Assembly (NCBI GenBank): GCA_026929865.2
Contig: JAMBYZ020000005.1
Coordinates: 56,953-120,952, forward strand
From: Hyperoplus lanceolatus
Lineage: Eukaryota > Chordata > Actinopteri > Uranoscopiformes > Ammodytidae
Length of the DNA stretch: 64,000 nucleotides
Direction of reading: 5' to 3'
This document shows positions 1 to 11,056 of this stretch, in pieces. Positions within the stretch are counted from its first letter, which is position 1; every line of letters starts with the position of its first letter. Under the pieces are notes generated by a model. The model was not told the origin of the DNA. It was given only the letters and a program-made list of their open reading frames with translations, and made no database searches. The position numbers and the translations under genes are program-made.

Positions 1-1555
1 TTCAGGACATTCTGATGTGTAGTTTCAGAAATAAAAGCCCACTAGATATTGAAAATATGAGAGAAATTAGATATGATTTTGGATTCAATTTAAAAAAAAA
101 CGCCCTGTTATTCCAGAGTCATTCCTCTCCAGGGTCATAGTTCACGACCCCATGAGGCCACACAAAATGTTTCAGGACATTCTGATGTGTAGTTTCAGAA
201 TAAAAGCCCACTAGATATTGAAAATATGAGAGAAATTAGATATGATTTTGGATTCAATTTTAAAAAAACGCCCTGTTATTCCAGAGTCATTCCACTCCAG
301 GGTCATAGTTCACGACCCCATGAGGCCCCACAAACAGTTTCAGGACATTCTGATGTTTAGTTTCAGAATAAAAGCCCACTAGATATTGAAAATATGAGAG
401 AAATTAGATATGATTTTGGATTCAATTTTTAAAAAAACGCCCTGTTATTCCAGAGTCATTCCACTCCAGGGTCTTAGTTCACGACCCCATGAGGCCACAC
501 AAACAGTTTCAGGACATTCTGATGTGTAGTTTCAGAATAAAAGCCCACTAGATATTGAAAATATGAGAGAAATTAGATATGATTTTGGATTCAATTTTTA
601 AAAAAACGCCCTGTTATTCCAGAGTCATTCCACTCCAGGGTCATAGTTCACGACCCCATGAGGCCACACAAAAAGTTTCAGGACATTCTGATGTGTAGTT
701 TCAGAATAAAAGCCCACTAGATATTGAAAATATGAGAGAAATTACATATGATTTTGGATTCAATTTTTTTAAAAAACGCCCTGTTATTCCAGAGTCATTC
801 CACTCCAGGGTCATAGTTCACGACCCCATGAGGCCAAACAAACAGTTTCAGGACATTCTGATGTGTAGTTTCAGAATAAAAGCCCACTAGATATTGAAAA
901 TATGAGAGAATTTAGATATGATTTTGGATTCAATTTAAAAAAAAAAACGCCCTGTTATTCCAGAGTCATTCCACTCCAGGGTCATAGTTCACGACCCCAT
1001 GAGGTCCCCCAAGAAGTTTCAGGACATTCTGATGTTTAGTTTCAGAATAAAAGCCCACTAGATATTGAAAATATGAGAGAAATTAGATATGATTTTGGAT
1101 TCTATTTAAAAAAAAACGCCCTGTTATTCCAGAGTCATTCCACTCCAGGGTCATAGTTCACAACCCCATGAGGTCCCCCAAGAACGTTCAGGACATTCTG
1201 ATGTGTAGTTTCAAAATTAAAGCGCACAAGATATTGAAAATGTGAGAGAAATTACATATGATTTTGGATTAAATTTAAAAAAAAAACGCCCTGTTATTCT
1301 AGAGTCATTCCACTCCAGGGTCATAGTTCACGACCCCCTGAGGCCACAAAAACAGTTTCAGGACATTCTGATGTGTAGTTTCAAAATAAAAGCCCACTTG
1401 ATATTGAAAATATGAGAGAAATTAGATATGACTTTGGATTCAATTTTTAAAAAAAAACACCCTGTTATTCCAGAGTCATTCCACTCCAGGGTCATAGTTC
1501 ACAACCCCATGAGGTCACACAAGAAGATTCAGGACATTCTGATGTGTACTTTCAG
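1..1555 (+). repeat. Direct tract D0 (~9.2 monomers, open at left)
   Basis: Starts inside the array. One monomer near 1213-1227 has the AAATTAAAGCGCAC variant seen again at 47.5, 48.8 and 56.0 kb. The last monomer has the junction-A type AAGAAGATTCAGG but keeps CTCCAGGG instead of CTGCAGGG. Confidence 0.93.
508..676 (+). repeat. Exemplar direct monomer (169 bp)
   Basis: A typical monomer for reference. From its start it carries the TTCAGGACATTCTGATGTG box, AATAAA at 536-541, TTAGATATGATTTTGGATTC, a T5/A7 run at 595-606, CGCCCTGTTATTCCAGAG, GGGTCATAGTTCA at 638-650 and CCCCATGAGGCCACAC. The main variable positions across the array are CACGACC/CACAACC, GAGGCCACAC/GAGGTCCCCC/GAGGTCACCC, TTCAGAATAAAA/TTCAAAATAAAA and the A-run length. 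The combinations of these states define the subtypes used below to trace duplications. Confidence 0.95.
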
Positions 1556-1811
1556 GGTGACCTCATGGGGTGTCCTCTGGGGGTAAATAAAGCCCCTAGA
1601 GTTGAATAACTCTGAGAGAAATTACAGGGCGTTTTTTTTGGATTCAATCAAAACAAAAATCTCCCTGTTATTTCCAGAGTCATTCCACTCCAGGGTCATA
1701 GTTCACAACCCCATGAGGTCACACTAGAAGTGTCAGGACATGTCTGATGTGTAGTTTTCTGAATAAAAGCGCAATAGATATTGAAATCATATCTAATGCA
1801 GCCATATTTTC
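1556..1811. repeat. Inverted block B1, scrambled
   Basis: Starts like junction A (GGTGACCTCATGGGG) but soon degenerates. A short - strand piece (to about 1639) contains GTTGAATAACTCTG and ACAGGGCG. It is followed by a + strand monomer with many small differences (about 1640-1782), then a stub of - strand AAATCATATCTAAT. It ends in CATATTTTC and then AAAATTAGATAATTTTTTGG, the junction B variant shared with blocks at 37141 and 60317. Mixed orientation inside one block occurs nowhere else in the window. Confidence 0.75.
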
Positions 1812-3130
1812 AAAATTAGATAATTTTTTGGATTCAATTAAAAAAAAAACGCCCTGTTATTCCAGAGTCATTCCACTCCAGGGTCATAGTTCACAACCCC
1901 ATGAGGTCCCCCAAGAAGTTTCAGGACATTCTGATGTGTAGTTTCAGAATAAAAGCCCACTAGATATTGAAAATATGAGAGAAATTAGATATGATTTTGG
2001 ATTCAATTTAAAAAAAACGCCCTGTTATTCCAGAGTCATTCCACTCCAGGGTCATAGTTCACAACCCCATGAGGTCACCCAAGAAGTTTCAGGACATTCT
2101 GATGTGTAGTTTCAAATAAAAGCCCACTAGATATTGAAAATATGAGAGAAATTAGATATGATTTTGGATTCAATTTAAAAAAAAAACGCCCTGTTGTTCT
2201 AGAGTCATTCCACTCCAGGGTCATAGTTCACGACCCCATGAGGCCACACAAAAAGTTTCAGGACATTCTGATGTGTAGTTTCAGAATAAAAGCCCACTAG
2301 ATATTGAAAAATATGAGAGAAATTAGATATGATTTTGGATTCAATTTAAAAAAAACGCCCTGTTATTCCAGAGTCATTCCACTCCAGGGTCATAGTTTAC
2401 AACCCCATGAGGTCCCCCAAGAAGTTTCAGGACATTCTGATGTGTAGTTTCAAAATAAAAGCCCACTAGATATTGAAAATATGAGAGAAATTAGATATGA
2501 TTTTGGATTCAATTTAAAAAAAAACGCCCTGTTATTCCAGAGTCATTCCACTCCAGGGTCATAGTTCACGACCCCATGAGGTCCCCCAAGAAGTTTCAGG
2601 ACATTCTGATGTGTAGTTTCAGAATAAAAGCCCACTAGATATTGAAAATATGAGAGAAATTAGATATGATTTTGGATTCAATTTTAAAAAAAAAAGCCCT
2701 TTTCTTCCAGAGTCATTCCACTCCAGGGTCATAGTTCACAACCCCATGAGGTCACCCAAGAAGTTTCAGGACATTCTGATGTGTAGTTTCAAAATAAAAG
2801 CCCACTAGATATTGAAAATATGAGAGAAATTAGATATGATTTTGGATTCAATTTTTTAAAAAATGCCCTGTTATTCTAGAGTCTTTCCACTCCAGGGTCA
2901 TAGTTCACGACCCCATGAGGCCACACAAAAAGTTTCAGGACATTCTGATGTGTAGTTTCAGAATAAAAGCCCACTAGATATTGAAAATATGAGAGAAATT
3001 AGATATGATTTTGGATTCAATTTTTAAAAAAACACCCTGTTATTCCAGATTCATTCCACTGCAGGGTCATAATTCTCAACCCCATGAGGTCACACAAGAA
3101 GATTCAGGACATTCTGATGTGTACTTTCAG
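1812..3130 (+). repeat. Direct tract D1 (~7.8 monomers)
   Basis: Opens with the AGATAATTTTTTGG variant. It includes two monomers with unusual CGCCCT replacements (AAAAAGCCCTTTTCTTCC near 2690 and AATGCCCTG near 2862). It closes with the CTGCAGGG junction monomer at about 3055. Confidence 0.92.
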
Positions 3131-3379
3131 GGTGACCTCATGGGGTGACCTCATGGGTTGTGAACTTTGACCCTGGAGTTGAAATGGACTCTGGATCAAA
3201 AGCGGTTTTTAATTGAATCCAAAATCATATAAAAACTGCGCCTTTTATTCCTAGAATTCCTACATCAGGGAATGTCCTGAAACTTTGTGTGCCCATGGGG
3301 TGCCCTGGAGTGGAATTTTCTGGAATAACAGGGCGTTTTTTTTAAATCCAAAATCATATCTAATTTCTCTCATATTTTC
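3131..3379 (-). repeat. Inverted block B2, 249 bp, degenerate centre
   Basis: The ends are normal, but about 3185-3315 has many substitutions and missing bases, for example AAAACTGCGCCTTTTATTCC. The spacer before junction B reads TTTCTCTC rather than TTTGTCTC. Confidence 0.85.
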
Positions 3380-3851
3380 AAAATTAGATATGATTTTGGA
3401 TTCAATAAAAAAAAACGCCCTGTTATTCCAGAGTCATTCCACTCCAGGGTCATAGTTCACAACCCCATGAGGTCCCCCAAGAAGTTTCAGGACATTCTGA
3501 TGTGTAGTTTCAAAATAAAAGCCCACTAGATATTGAAAATATGAAAGAAATTAGATATGATTTTGGATTCAATTTAAAAAAAAACGCCCTGTTATTCCAG
3601 AGTCATTCCACTCCAGGGTCATAGTTCACAACCCCATGAGGTCACCCAAGAAGTTTCAGGACATTCTGATGTGTAGTTTCAAAATAAAAGCCCACTAGAT
3701 ATTGAAAATATGAGAGAAATTAGATATGATTTTGGATTCAATTTAAAAAAAAACGCCCTGTTATTCCAGAGTCATTCCACTGCAGGGTCATAATTCACAA
3801 CCCCATGAGGTCACACAGGAAGATTCAGGACATTCTGATGTTTACTTTCAG
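3380..3851 (+). repeat. Direct tract D2 (~2.8 monomers)
   Basis: At 472 bp this is one of the common short tracts. The junction monomer reads CACAGGAAGATTC and TGTTTACTTTCAG instead of CACAAGAAG and TGTGTAC. Confidence 0.92.
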
Positions 3852-4135
3852 GGTGACATCATGGGGTGACCTCATGGGGTTGTGAACTTTGACCCTGGAG
3901 TTGAATGACTCTGGAATAACAGGGCGTTTTTAAATTGAATCCAAAATCATATCTAATTTCTCTCATATTTTCAATATCAAGTGGGCTTTTATTCTGAAAC
4001 TACACATCAGAATGTCCTGACCCGTTTTGTGTGTCTCATGGGGTCGTGAACATGACCCTGGAGTGGAATTTTCTGGAATAACAGGGCCGTTTTTTTATTG
4101 AATCCGAAATCATATCTAATTTGTCTCATATTTTC
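3852..4135 (-). repeat. Inverted block B3 (284 bp)
   Basis: The first 13-mer is altered to TGACATCATGGGG. The middle lacks part of the usual AAACTTTGTGTGTGGCC (reads CCCGTTTTGTGTGTCTC). Junction B reads AAAATAAGATATG. Confidence 0.9.
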
Positions 4136-4779
4136 AAAATAAGATATGATTTTGGATTCAATAAAAAAAAAAAACGCCCTGTTATTCCAGAGTCATTCCA
4201 CTCCAGGGTCATAGTTCACAACCCCTTGAGGTCCCCCAAGAAGTTTCAGGACATTCTGATGTATAGTTTCAAAATAAAAACCCACTAGTTATTGAAAATA
4301 TGAGAGAAATTAGATATGATTTTGGATTCAATTTTAAAAAAAACGCCCTGTTATTCCAGAGTCATTCCACTCCAGGGTCATAGTTCACGACCCCATGAGG
4401 CCACACAAAACGTTTCAGGACATTCTGATGTGTAGTTTCAGAATAAAAGCCCACTAGATATTGAAAATATGAGAGCAATTAGATATGATTTTGGATTCAA
4501 TTTTTGAAAAAACGCCCTGTTATTCCAGAGTCATTCCACTCCAGGGTCATAGTTCACGACCCCATGAAGCCACACAAAAAGTTTCAGGATATTCTGATGT
4601 GTACTTTCAAAATAAAAGCCCACTTGATATTGAAAATATCAGAGAAATTAGATATGATTTTGGATTCAATTTTTAAAAAAACACCCTGTTATTCCAGAGT
4701 CATTCCACTGCAGGGTCATAATTCACAACCCCATGAGGTCACACAAGAAGATTCAGGACATTCTGATGTGTACTTTCAG
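4136..4779 (+). repeat. Direct tract D3 (~3.8 monomers)
   Basis: The last full monomer (from about 4560) is the 'GAAGCC' subtype: CCATGAAGCCACAC, TTTCAGGATATTC, TGTACTTTCAAAATAAAAG, CACTTGATATTGAAAATATC. This subtype repeatedly occupies the place just before the junction monomer. The part from about 4390 is duplicated at about 6927-7316. Confidence 0.92.
4390..4779 (+). repeat. Duplicated segment, copy 1 (partner 6927-7316)
   Basis: Two and a half monomers ending at junction A. They include the rare AATTTTTGAAAAAACGCC and the GAAGCC subtype, and recur essentially unchanged 2,537 bp downstream. Confidence 0.85.
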
Positions 4780-5063
4780 GGTGACCTCATGGGGTGACCT
4801 CATGCGGTTGTGAACTTTGACCCTGGAGTTGAATGACTCTGGAATAACAGGGCGTTTTTTTTAAATTGAATCCAAAATCATATCTAATTTCTCTCATATT
4901 TTCAATATCAAGTGGGCTTTTATTCTGAAACTACACATCAGAATGTCCTGTAACTTTGTGTGTGGCCTCATGGGGTCGTGAACCCTGGAGTGGAGATGAC
5001 TCTGGAAAACAGGGCGTTTTTTTAATTGAATCCGAAATCATATCTAATTTGTCTCATATTTTC
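4780..5063 (-). repeat. Inverted block B4 (284 bp)
   Basis: Reads CATGCGGTTGTG in the second 13-mer, a change shared only with the block at 61637. Near 4976-5010 bases are missing between GTCGTGAA and CCCTGGAG. Confidence 0.9.
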
Positions 5064-5535
5064 AAAATTAGATATGATTTTGGATTCAATTAAAAAAAAA
5101 ACGCCCTGTTATTCCAGAGTCATTCCACTCCAGGGTCATAGTTCACAACCCCATGAGGCCCCCCAAGACGTTTCAGGACATTCTGATGTGTAGTTTCAAA
5201 ATAAAAGCCCACTAGATATTGAAAATATGAGAGAAATTAGATATGATTTTGGATTCAATTTAAAAAAAAACGCCCTGTTATTCCAGAGTCATTCCACTCC
5301 AGGGTCATAGTTCACAACCCCACGCGGTCCCCCAAGAACTTTCAGGACATTCTGATGTGTAGTTTCAAAATAAAAGCCCACTAGATATTGAAAATATGAG
5401 AGAAATTAGATACGATTTTGGATTCAATTTAAAAAAACGCCCTGTTATTCCAGAGTCATTCCACTGCAGGGTCATAATTCACAACCCCATGAGGTCACAC
5501 AAGAAGATTCAGGACATTTTGATGTGTACTTTCAG
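5064..5535 (+). repeat. Direct tract D4 (~2.8 monomers)
   Basis: Carries GAGGCCCCCCAAGACG (about 5155) and CCACGCGGTCCCCC (about 5320), changes that are rare elsewhere. It ends in a normal CTGCAGGG junction monomer. Confidence 0.92.
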
Positions 5536-5658
5536 GGTGACCTCATGGGGGTGACCTCATGGGGTTGTGAACTTTGACCCTGGAGTTGAATGACTCTGGA
5601 ATAACAGGGGTTTTTTTAAATTGAATCCGAAATCATATCTAATTTGTCTCATATTTTC
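5536..5658 (-). repeat. Inverted block B5, short form (123 bp)
   Basis: Lacks one whole monomer of inverted sequence. The first TTGAATCC is followed directly by GAAATCATATCTAATTTGTCTC, the sequence normally found one monomer further on. Both junctions are intact. It looks like a deletion between the two TTGAATCC repeats inside a normal block (inference). Confidence 0.9.
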
Positions 5659-7316
5659 AAAATTAGATATGATTTTGGATTCAATTAAAAAAAAAAAACG
5701 CCCTGTTATTCCAGAGTCTTTCCACTCCAGGGTCATAGTTCACAACCCCATGAGGTCCCCCAAGAAGTTTCAGGACATTCTGATGTGTAGTTTCAAAATA
5801 AAAGCCCACTAGATATTGAAAATATGAGAGAAATTAGATATGATTTTGGATTCAATTTAAAAAAAAACGCCCTGTTATTCCAGAGTCATTCCACTCCAGG
5901 GTCATAGTTCACGACCCCATGAGGTCCTACAAGAACTTTCAGGACATTCTGATGTGTAGTTTCAGAATAAAAGCCAACTAGATATTGAAAATATGAGAGA
6001 AATTAGATATGATTTTGGATTAAATTTAAAAAAAAAACGCCCTGTTATTCCAGAGTCATTCCACTCCAGGGTCATAGTTCACAACCCCATGAGGTCCCCC
6101 AAGAAGTTTCAGGACATTCTGATGTGTAGTTTCAGAATAAAAGCCCACTAGATATTGAATAATGAGAGAAATTAGATATGATTTTGGATTCAATTAAAAA
6201 AAAAACGCCCTGTTATTCCAGAGTCATTCCACTCCAGGGTCATAGTTCACGACCCCATGAGGTCCCCCAAGAAGTTTCAGGACATTCTGATGTGTAGTTT
6301 CAGAATAAAAGCCCACTAGATATTGAAAATATGAGAGAAATTAGATATGATTTTGGATTCAATTTAAAAAAAAACGCCCTGTTATTCCAGAGTCATTCCA
6401 CTCCAGGGTCATAGTTCACAACCCCATGAGGTCACCCAAGAAGTTTCAGGACATTCTGATGTGTAGTTTCAAAATAAAAGCCCACTAGATATTGAAAATA
6501 TGAGAGAAATTAGATATGATTTTGGATTCAATTTTTAAAAAAACGCCCTGTTATTCCAGAATCATTCCACTCCAGGGTCATAGTTCACGACCCCATGAGG
6601 CCACACAAAAAGTTTCAGGACATTCTGATGTTTAGTTTCAGAATAAAAGCCCACTAGATATTGAAAATATGAGAGCAATTAGATATGATTTTGGATTCAA
6701 TTTTTAAAAAAACGCCCTGTTATTCCAGAGTCATTCCACTCCAGGGTCATAGTTCACGACCCCATGAAGCCACACAAAAAGTTTCAGGACATTCTGATGT
6801 GTAGTTTCAAAATAAAAGCCCACTAGATATTGAAAATATGAAAGAAATTAGATATGATTTTGGATTCAGTTTTAAAAAAACGCCCTGTTATTCCAGAGTC
6901 ATTCCACTCCAGGGTCATAGTTCACAACCCCATGAGGCCACACAAAAAGTTTCAGGACATTCTGATGTGTAGTTTCAGAATAAAAGCCCACTAGATATTG
7001 AAAATATGAGAGCAATTAGATATGATTTTGGATTCAATTTTTGAAAAAACGCCCTGTTATTCCAGAGTCATTCCACTCCAGGGTCATAGTTCACGACCCC
7101 ATGAAGCCACACAAAAAGTTTCAGGATATTCTGATGTGTACTTTCAAAATAAAAGCCCACTTGATATTGAAAATATCAGAGAAATTAGATATGATTTTGG
7201 ATTCAATTTTTAAAAAAACACCCTGTTATTCCAGAGTCATTCCACTGCAGGGTCATAATTCACAACCCCATGAGGTCACACAAGAAGATTCAGGACATTC
7301 TGATGTGTACTTTCAG
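5659..7316 (+). repeat. Direct tract D5 (~9.8 monomers)
   Basis: Near 6155 GATATTGAATAATGAG lacks three bases of the usual GAAAATATGAG. The tail from about 6927 repeats the end of D3. The final bases TTTCAGGGGG lead into a degraded block. Confidence 0.92.
6927..7316 (+). repeat. Duplicated segment, copy 2 (partner 4390-4779)
   Basis: Matches the end of tract D3, including the AATTTTTGAAAAAACGCC variant and the GAAGCC subtype up to TGTACTTTCAG. The sequences then part: copy 1 enters an almost normal inverted block and copy 2 a corrupted one. Confidence 0.85.
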
Positions 7317-7569
7317 GGGGCATGGGTGACCTCATGGGGTTGTGAACTTTGGCCCTGGAGGTTGAAAAATAAAAAAAGGGAAGAAAAAAAATATCTAATT
7401 TCTCTCATGTTTTCAATATCAAGTGGGCTTTTATTCTGAAACTACACATCAGAATGTCCTGAAACTTGTGTGTGGGGGGTTATGGGGTGAGAAATCATGA
7501 ACCTGGAATTTTCTGGAATAACAGGTTTTGGTGAATCGGGAAATCATATCTAATTTGTCTCATATTTTC
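7317..7569 (-). repeat. Inverted block B6, degraded (253 bp)
   Basis: Only one 13-mer remains recognisable (GTGACCTCATGGGG). Non-satellite runs such as AAAAAAAGGGAAGAAAAAAAA (in part, near 7370-7395) and GGGGGGTTATGGGG replace expected sequence. GGGCG is lost from the second half. Junction B itself is normal. Confidence 0.8.
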
Positions 7570-8038
7570 AAAATTAGATATGATTTTGGATTCAATAAAA
7601 AAAAAAACGACCTGTTATTCCAGAGTCATTCCACTCCAGGGTCATAGTTTACAACCCCATGGGGTCCCCCAAGAAGTTTCAGGACATTCTGATGTGTAGT
7701 TTCAAAATAAAAGCCCACTAGATATTGAAAATATGAAAGAAATTAGATATGATTTTGGATTCAATTAAAAAAAAAGCCGTTTTTTTTTTGGGGATTTTTT
7801 CCTCTTCAGGGTTATTGTTCCCGGCCCCATGAGGCCAAACAAAATGTTTTGGGGTTTTGTTGGGTGGGTTTTAAAAAAAAAACACTATATATTATATATA
7901 TGAGAATTAGATATGATTTTGGATTCAATTTTTAAAAAAACGCCCTGTTATTCCAGAGTCATTCCACTGCAGGGTCATAATTCACAACCCCATGAGGTCA
8001 CACAAGAAGATTCAGGACATTCTGATGTGTACTTTCAG
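7570..8038 (+). repeat. Direct tract D6 (~2.8 monomers) with one ruined monomer
   Basis: The first monomer has CCATGGGGTCCCCC, a marker shared with tracts at 11.35, 23.3, 26.5 and 59.6 kb, so the tract belongs to that group. The second monomer (about 7765-7905) is heavily altered and listed separately. Confidence 0.88.
7765..7905 (+). repeat. Degenerate monomer
   Basis: Retains the order of the monomer (CTTCAGGGTTATTGTTCCC, CCCCATGAGGCC, then a TATATATATGAGAATTAG piece) but is loaded with T-, G- and A-runs. Expected bases are replaced by G or T, for example GTTTTGGGGTTTTGTTGGG. Flanking monomers are clean. It looks more like poor consensus than normal divergence (inference). Confidence 0.75.
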
Positions 8039-8302
8039 GGTGACCTCATGGGGTGACCTCATGGGGTTGTGAACTTTGACCCTGGAGTTGAATGACTATG
8101 GAATACGGAAATTGAATCCAAAATCAGATCTAATTTCTCATGATTTTGAAGTGGGCTTTTATTCTGAAACTACACATCAGAATGTCCTGAAACTTTGTGT
8201 GGCCTCATGGGGTCGTGAACTATGACCCTGGAATGGAATTTTTTGGAATAAGGGTGTTTTTTAATTGAATCCGAAATCATATCTAATTTGTCTCATATTT
8301 TC
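8039..8302 (-). repeat. Inverted block B7 (264 bp)
   Basis: About 20-25 bases are missing, mostly at 8095-8150, where ATAACAGGGCG and the CATATTTTCAATATC part are damaged. Both junctions are intact apart from a final AGATATTATTTTGG. Confidence 0.85.
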
Positions 8303-9957
8303 AAAATTAGATATTATTTTGGATTCAATAAAAAAAAAAACGCCCTGTTATTCCAGAGTCATTCCACTCCAGGGTCATAGTTCACAACCCCATGAGGTCC
8401 CCCAAGAAGTTTCAGGACATTCTGATGTGTAGTTTCAAAATAAAAGCCCACTAGATATTGAAAATATGAGAGAAATTAGATATGATTTTGGATTCAATTT
8501 TTAAAAAAACTCCCTGTTATTCCAGAGTCATTCCACTCCAGGGTCATAGTTCACGACCCCATGAGGCCACACACAAAGTTTCAGGACATTCTGATGTGTA
8601 GTTTCAGAATAAAAGCCCACTAGATATTGAAAATATGAGAAAAATTAGTTATGATTTTGGATTCAATTTAAAAAAAAACGCCCTGTTATTCCAGAGTCAT
8701 TCCACTCCAGGGTCATAGTTCACAACCCCATGAGGTCACCCAAGAAGTTTCAGGACATTCTGATGTGTAGTTTAAAAATAAAAGCCCACTAGATATTGAA
8801 AATATGAGAGAAATTAGATATGATTTTGGAGTCAATTTAAAAAAAAACGCCCTGTTATTCCAGAGTCATTCCACTCCAGGGTCATAGTTCAAAACCCCAT
8901 GAGGTCCCCCAAGAAGTTTCAGGACATTCTGATGAGTAGTTTCAAAATAAAAGCCCACTAGATATTGAAAATATGAGAGAAATTAGATATGATTTTGGAT
9001 TCAATTAAAAAAAAAACGCCCTGTTATTCCAGAGTCATTCCACTCCAGGGTCATAGTTCACGACCCCATGAGGTCCCCAAGAAGTTTCAGGACATTCTGA
9101 TGTGTAGTTTCAGAATAAAAGCCCACTAGATATTGAAAATATCAGAGAAATTAGATATGATTTTGGATTCAATTTTTAAAAAAACGCCCTGTTATTCCAG
9201 AGTCATTCCACTCCAGGGTCATAGTTCACAACCCCATGAGGTCACCCAAGAAGTTTCAGGACATTCTGATGTGTAGTTTCAAAATAAAAGCCCACTAGAT
9301 ATTGAAAATATGAGAGAAATTAGATATGATTTTGGATTCAATTTTTAAAAAAACGCCCTGTTATTCCAGAGTCATTCCACTCCAGGGTCATAGTTCACGA
9401 CCCCATGAGGTCCCCCAAGAAGTTTCAGGACATTCTGATGTGTAGTTTCAGAATAAAAGCCCACTAGATATTGAAAATATGAGAGAAATTAGATATGATT
9501 TTGGATTCAATTAAAAAAAAAACGCCCTGTTATTCCAGAGTCATTCCACTCCAGGGTCCTAGTTCACAACCCCATAAGTCACCCAAGAAGTTTCAGGACA
9601 TTCTGATGTGTAGTTTCAAAATAAAAGCCCACTAGATATTGAAAATATGAGAGAAATTAGATATGATTTTGGATTCAATTTTTAAAAAAACGCCCTGTTA
9701 TTCCAGAGTCATTCCACTCCAGGGTCATAGTTCACAACCCCATGAGGTCTTCCAAGAACTTTCAGGATATTCTGATGTGTAGTTTCAAAATAAAAGCCCA
9801 CTAGATATTGAAAATATGAGAGAAATTAGATACGATTTTGGATTCAATTTAAAAAAAAACACCCTGTTATTCCAGAGTCATTCCACTGCAGGGTCATAAT
9901 TCACAACCCCATGAGGTCACACAAGAAGATTCAGGACATCCTGATGTGTACTTTCAG
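8303..9957 (+). repeat. Direct tract D7 (~9.8 monomers)
   Basis: Markers: GAGAAAAATTAGTTATG (8637), TTTAAAAATAAAAG (8771), GATTTTGGAGTCAATT (8822), CCCATAAGTCACCC (9571), GACATCCTGATG (9936). The first four recur in the same order in the tract starting at 24061. The last recurs near 28815. Confidence 0.93.
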
Positions 9958-10245
9958 GGTGACCTCATGGGGTGACCTCATGGGGTTGTGAACTTTGACC
10001 CTGGAGTTGAATGACTCTGATAACAGGGCGTTTTTAAATTGAATCCAAAATCATATCTAATTTCTCTCATATTTTCAATATCAAGTGGGCTTTTATTCTG
10101 AAAGTACAAATCAGAATGTCCGGAAACTTTGTGTGTGGCCTCATGGGGTCGTGAACTATGACCCTGGAGTGGAATTTTTCTGGAATAACAGGGCGTTTTT
10201 TTTTTAATTGAATCCGTAATCATATCTAATTTGTCTCATATTTTC
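9958..10245 (-). repeat. Inverted block B8 (288 bp)
   Basis: Close to the common form. Distinguishing marks are GACTCTGATAACAGGG, GTACAAATCAG and GTCCGGAAAC. GTACAAATCAG is shared with the block at 28835. Confidence 0.92.
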
Positions 10246-11056
10246 AAAATTAGATATGATTTTGGATTCAATAAAAAAAAAAACGCCCTGTTATTCCAGA
10301 GTCATTCCACTCCAGGGTCATAGTTAACAACCCCATGAGGTCCCCCAAGAAGTTTCAGGACCTTCTGATGTGTATTTTCAAAATAAAAGCCCACTAGATA
10401 TTGAAAATATGAAAGAAATTAGATATGATTTTGGATTCAATTAAAAAAAAAACGCCCTGTTATTCCAGAGTCATTCCACTCCAGGGTCATAGCTCACGAC
10501 CCCATGAGGCCACACAAAAAGTTTCAGGACATTCTGATGTGTAGTTTCAGAATAAAAGCCCACTTGATATTGAAAATATCAGAGAAATTAGATATGATTT
10601 TGGATTCAATTTTTAAAAAAACACCCTGTTATTCCAGAGTCATTCCACTGCAGGGTCATAATTCACAACCCCATGAGGTCCCACAAGAAGTTTCAGGACA
10701 TTCTGATGTGTAGTTTCAAAATAAAAGCCCACTAGATACTGAAAATATGAAAGAAATTAGATATGATTTTGGATTCAATTAAAAAAAAACGCCCTGTTAT
10801 TCCAGAGTCATTCCACTCCAGGGTCATAGCTCACGACCCCATGAGGCCACACAAAAAGTTTCAGGACATTCTGATGTGTAGTTTCAGAATAAAAGCCCAC
10901 TTGATATTGAAAATATCAGAGAAATTAGATATGATTTTGGATTCAATTTTTAAAAAAACACCCTGTTATTCCAGAGTCATTCCACTGCAGGGTCATAATT
11001 CACAACCCCATGAGGTCACACAAGAAGATTCAGGACATTCTGATGTGTACTTTCAG
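10246..11056 (+). repeat. Direct tract D8 (~4.8 monomers)
   Basis: Marked by ATAGTTAACAACC (about 10320), GACCTTCTGATG, two monomers with ATAGCTCACGACC (10491 and about 10828) and TAGATACTGAAAATATG. A two-monomer step separates the two AGCTCACGACC monomers, so part of the tract is itself duplicated. Same markers as the tract at 29113. Confidence 0.93.

Noticed and set aside
590-610. A-runs as SINE or LINE tails
   Set aside because: The run is internal to every monomer at a fixed place, with satellite on both sides and no target-site duplication.
3131-3379. tRNA or structured ncRNA suggested by strong hairpins
   Set aside because: Pairing is explained by monomers in opposite orientation. No A/B box, cloverleaf or conserved ncRNA motif was seen.
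7041-7439. 132-codon open frame, the longest in the window
   Set aside because: It spans two satellite monomers and the degraded inverted block. There is no start context, no domain, and the same peptides occur in dozens of other frames.
7885-7905. TATATATATA microsatellite
   Set aside because: A short local run within one corrupted monomer, replacing the GATATTGAAAATATGAG part; not an independent repeat locus.
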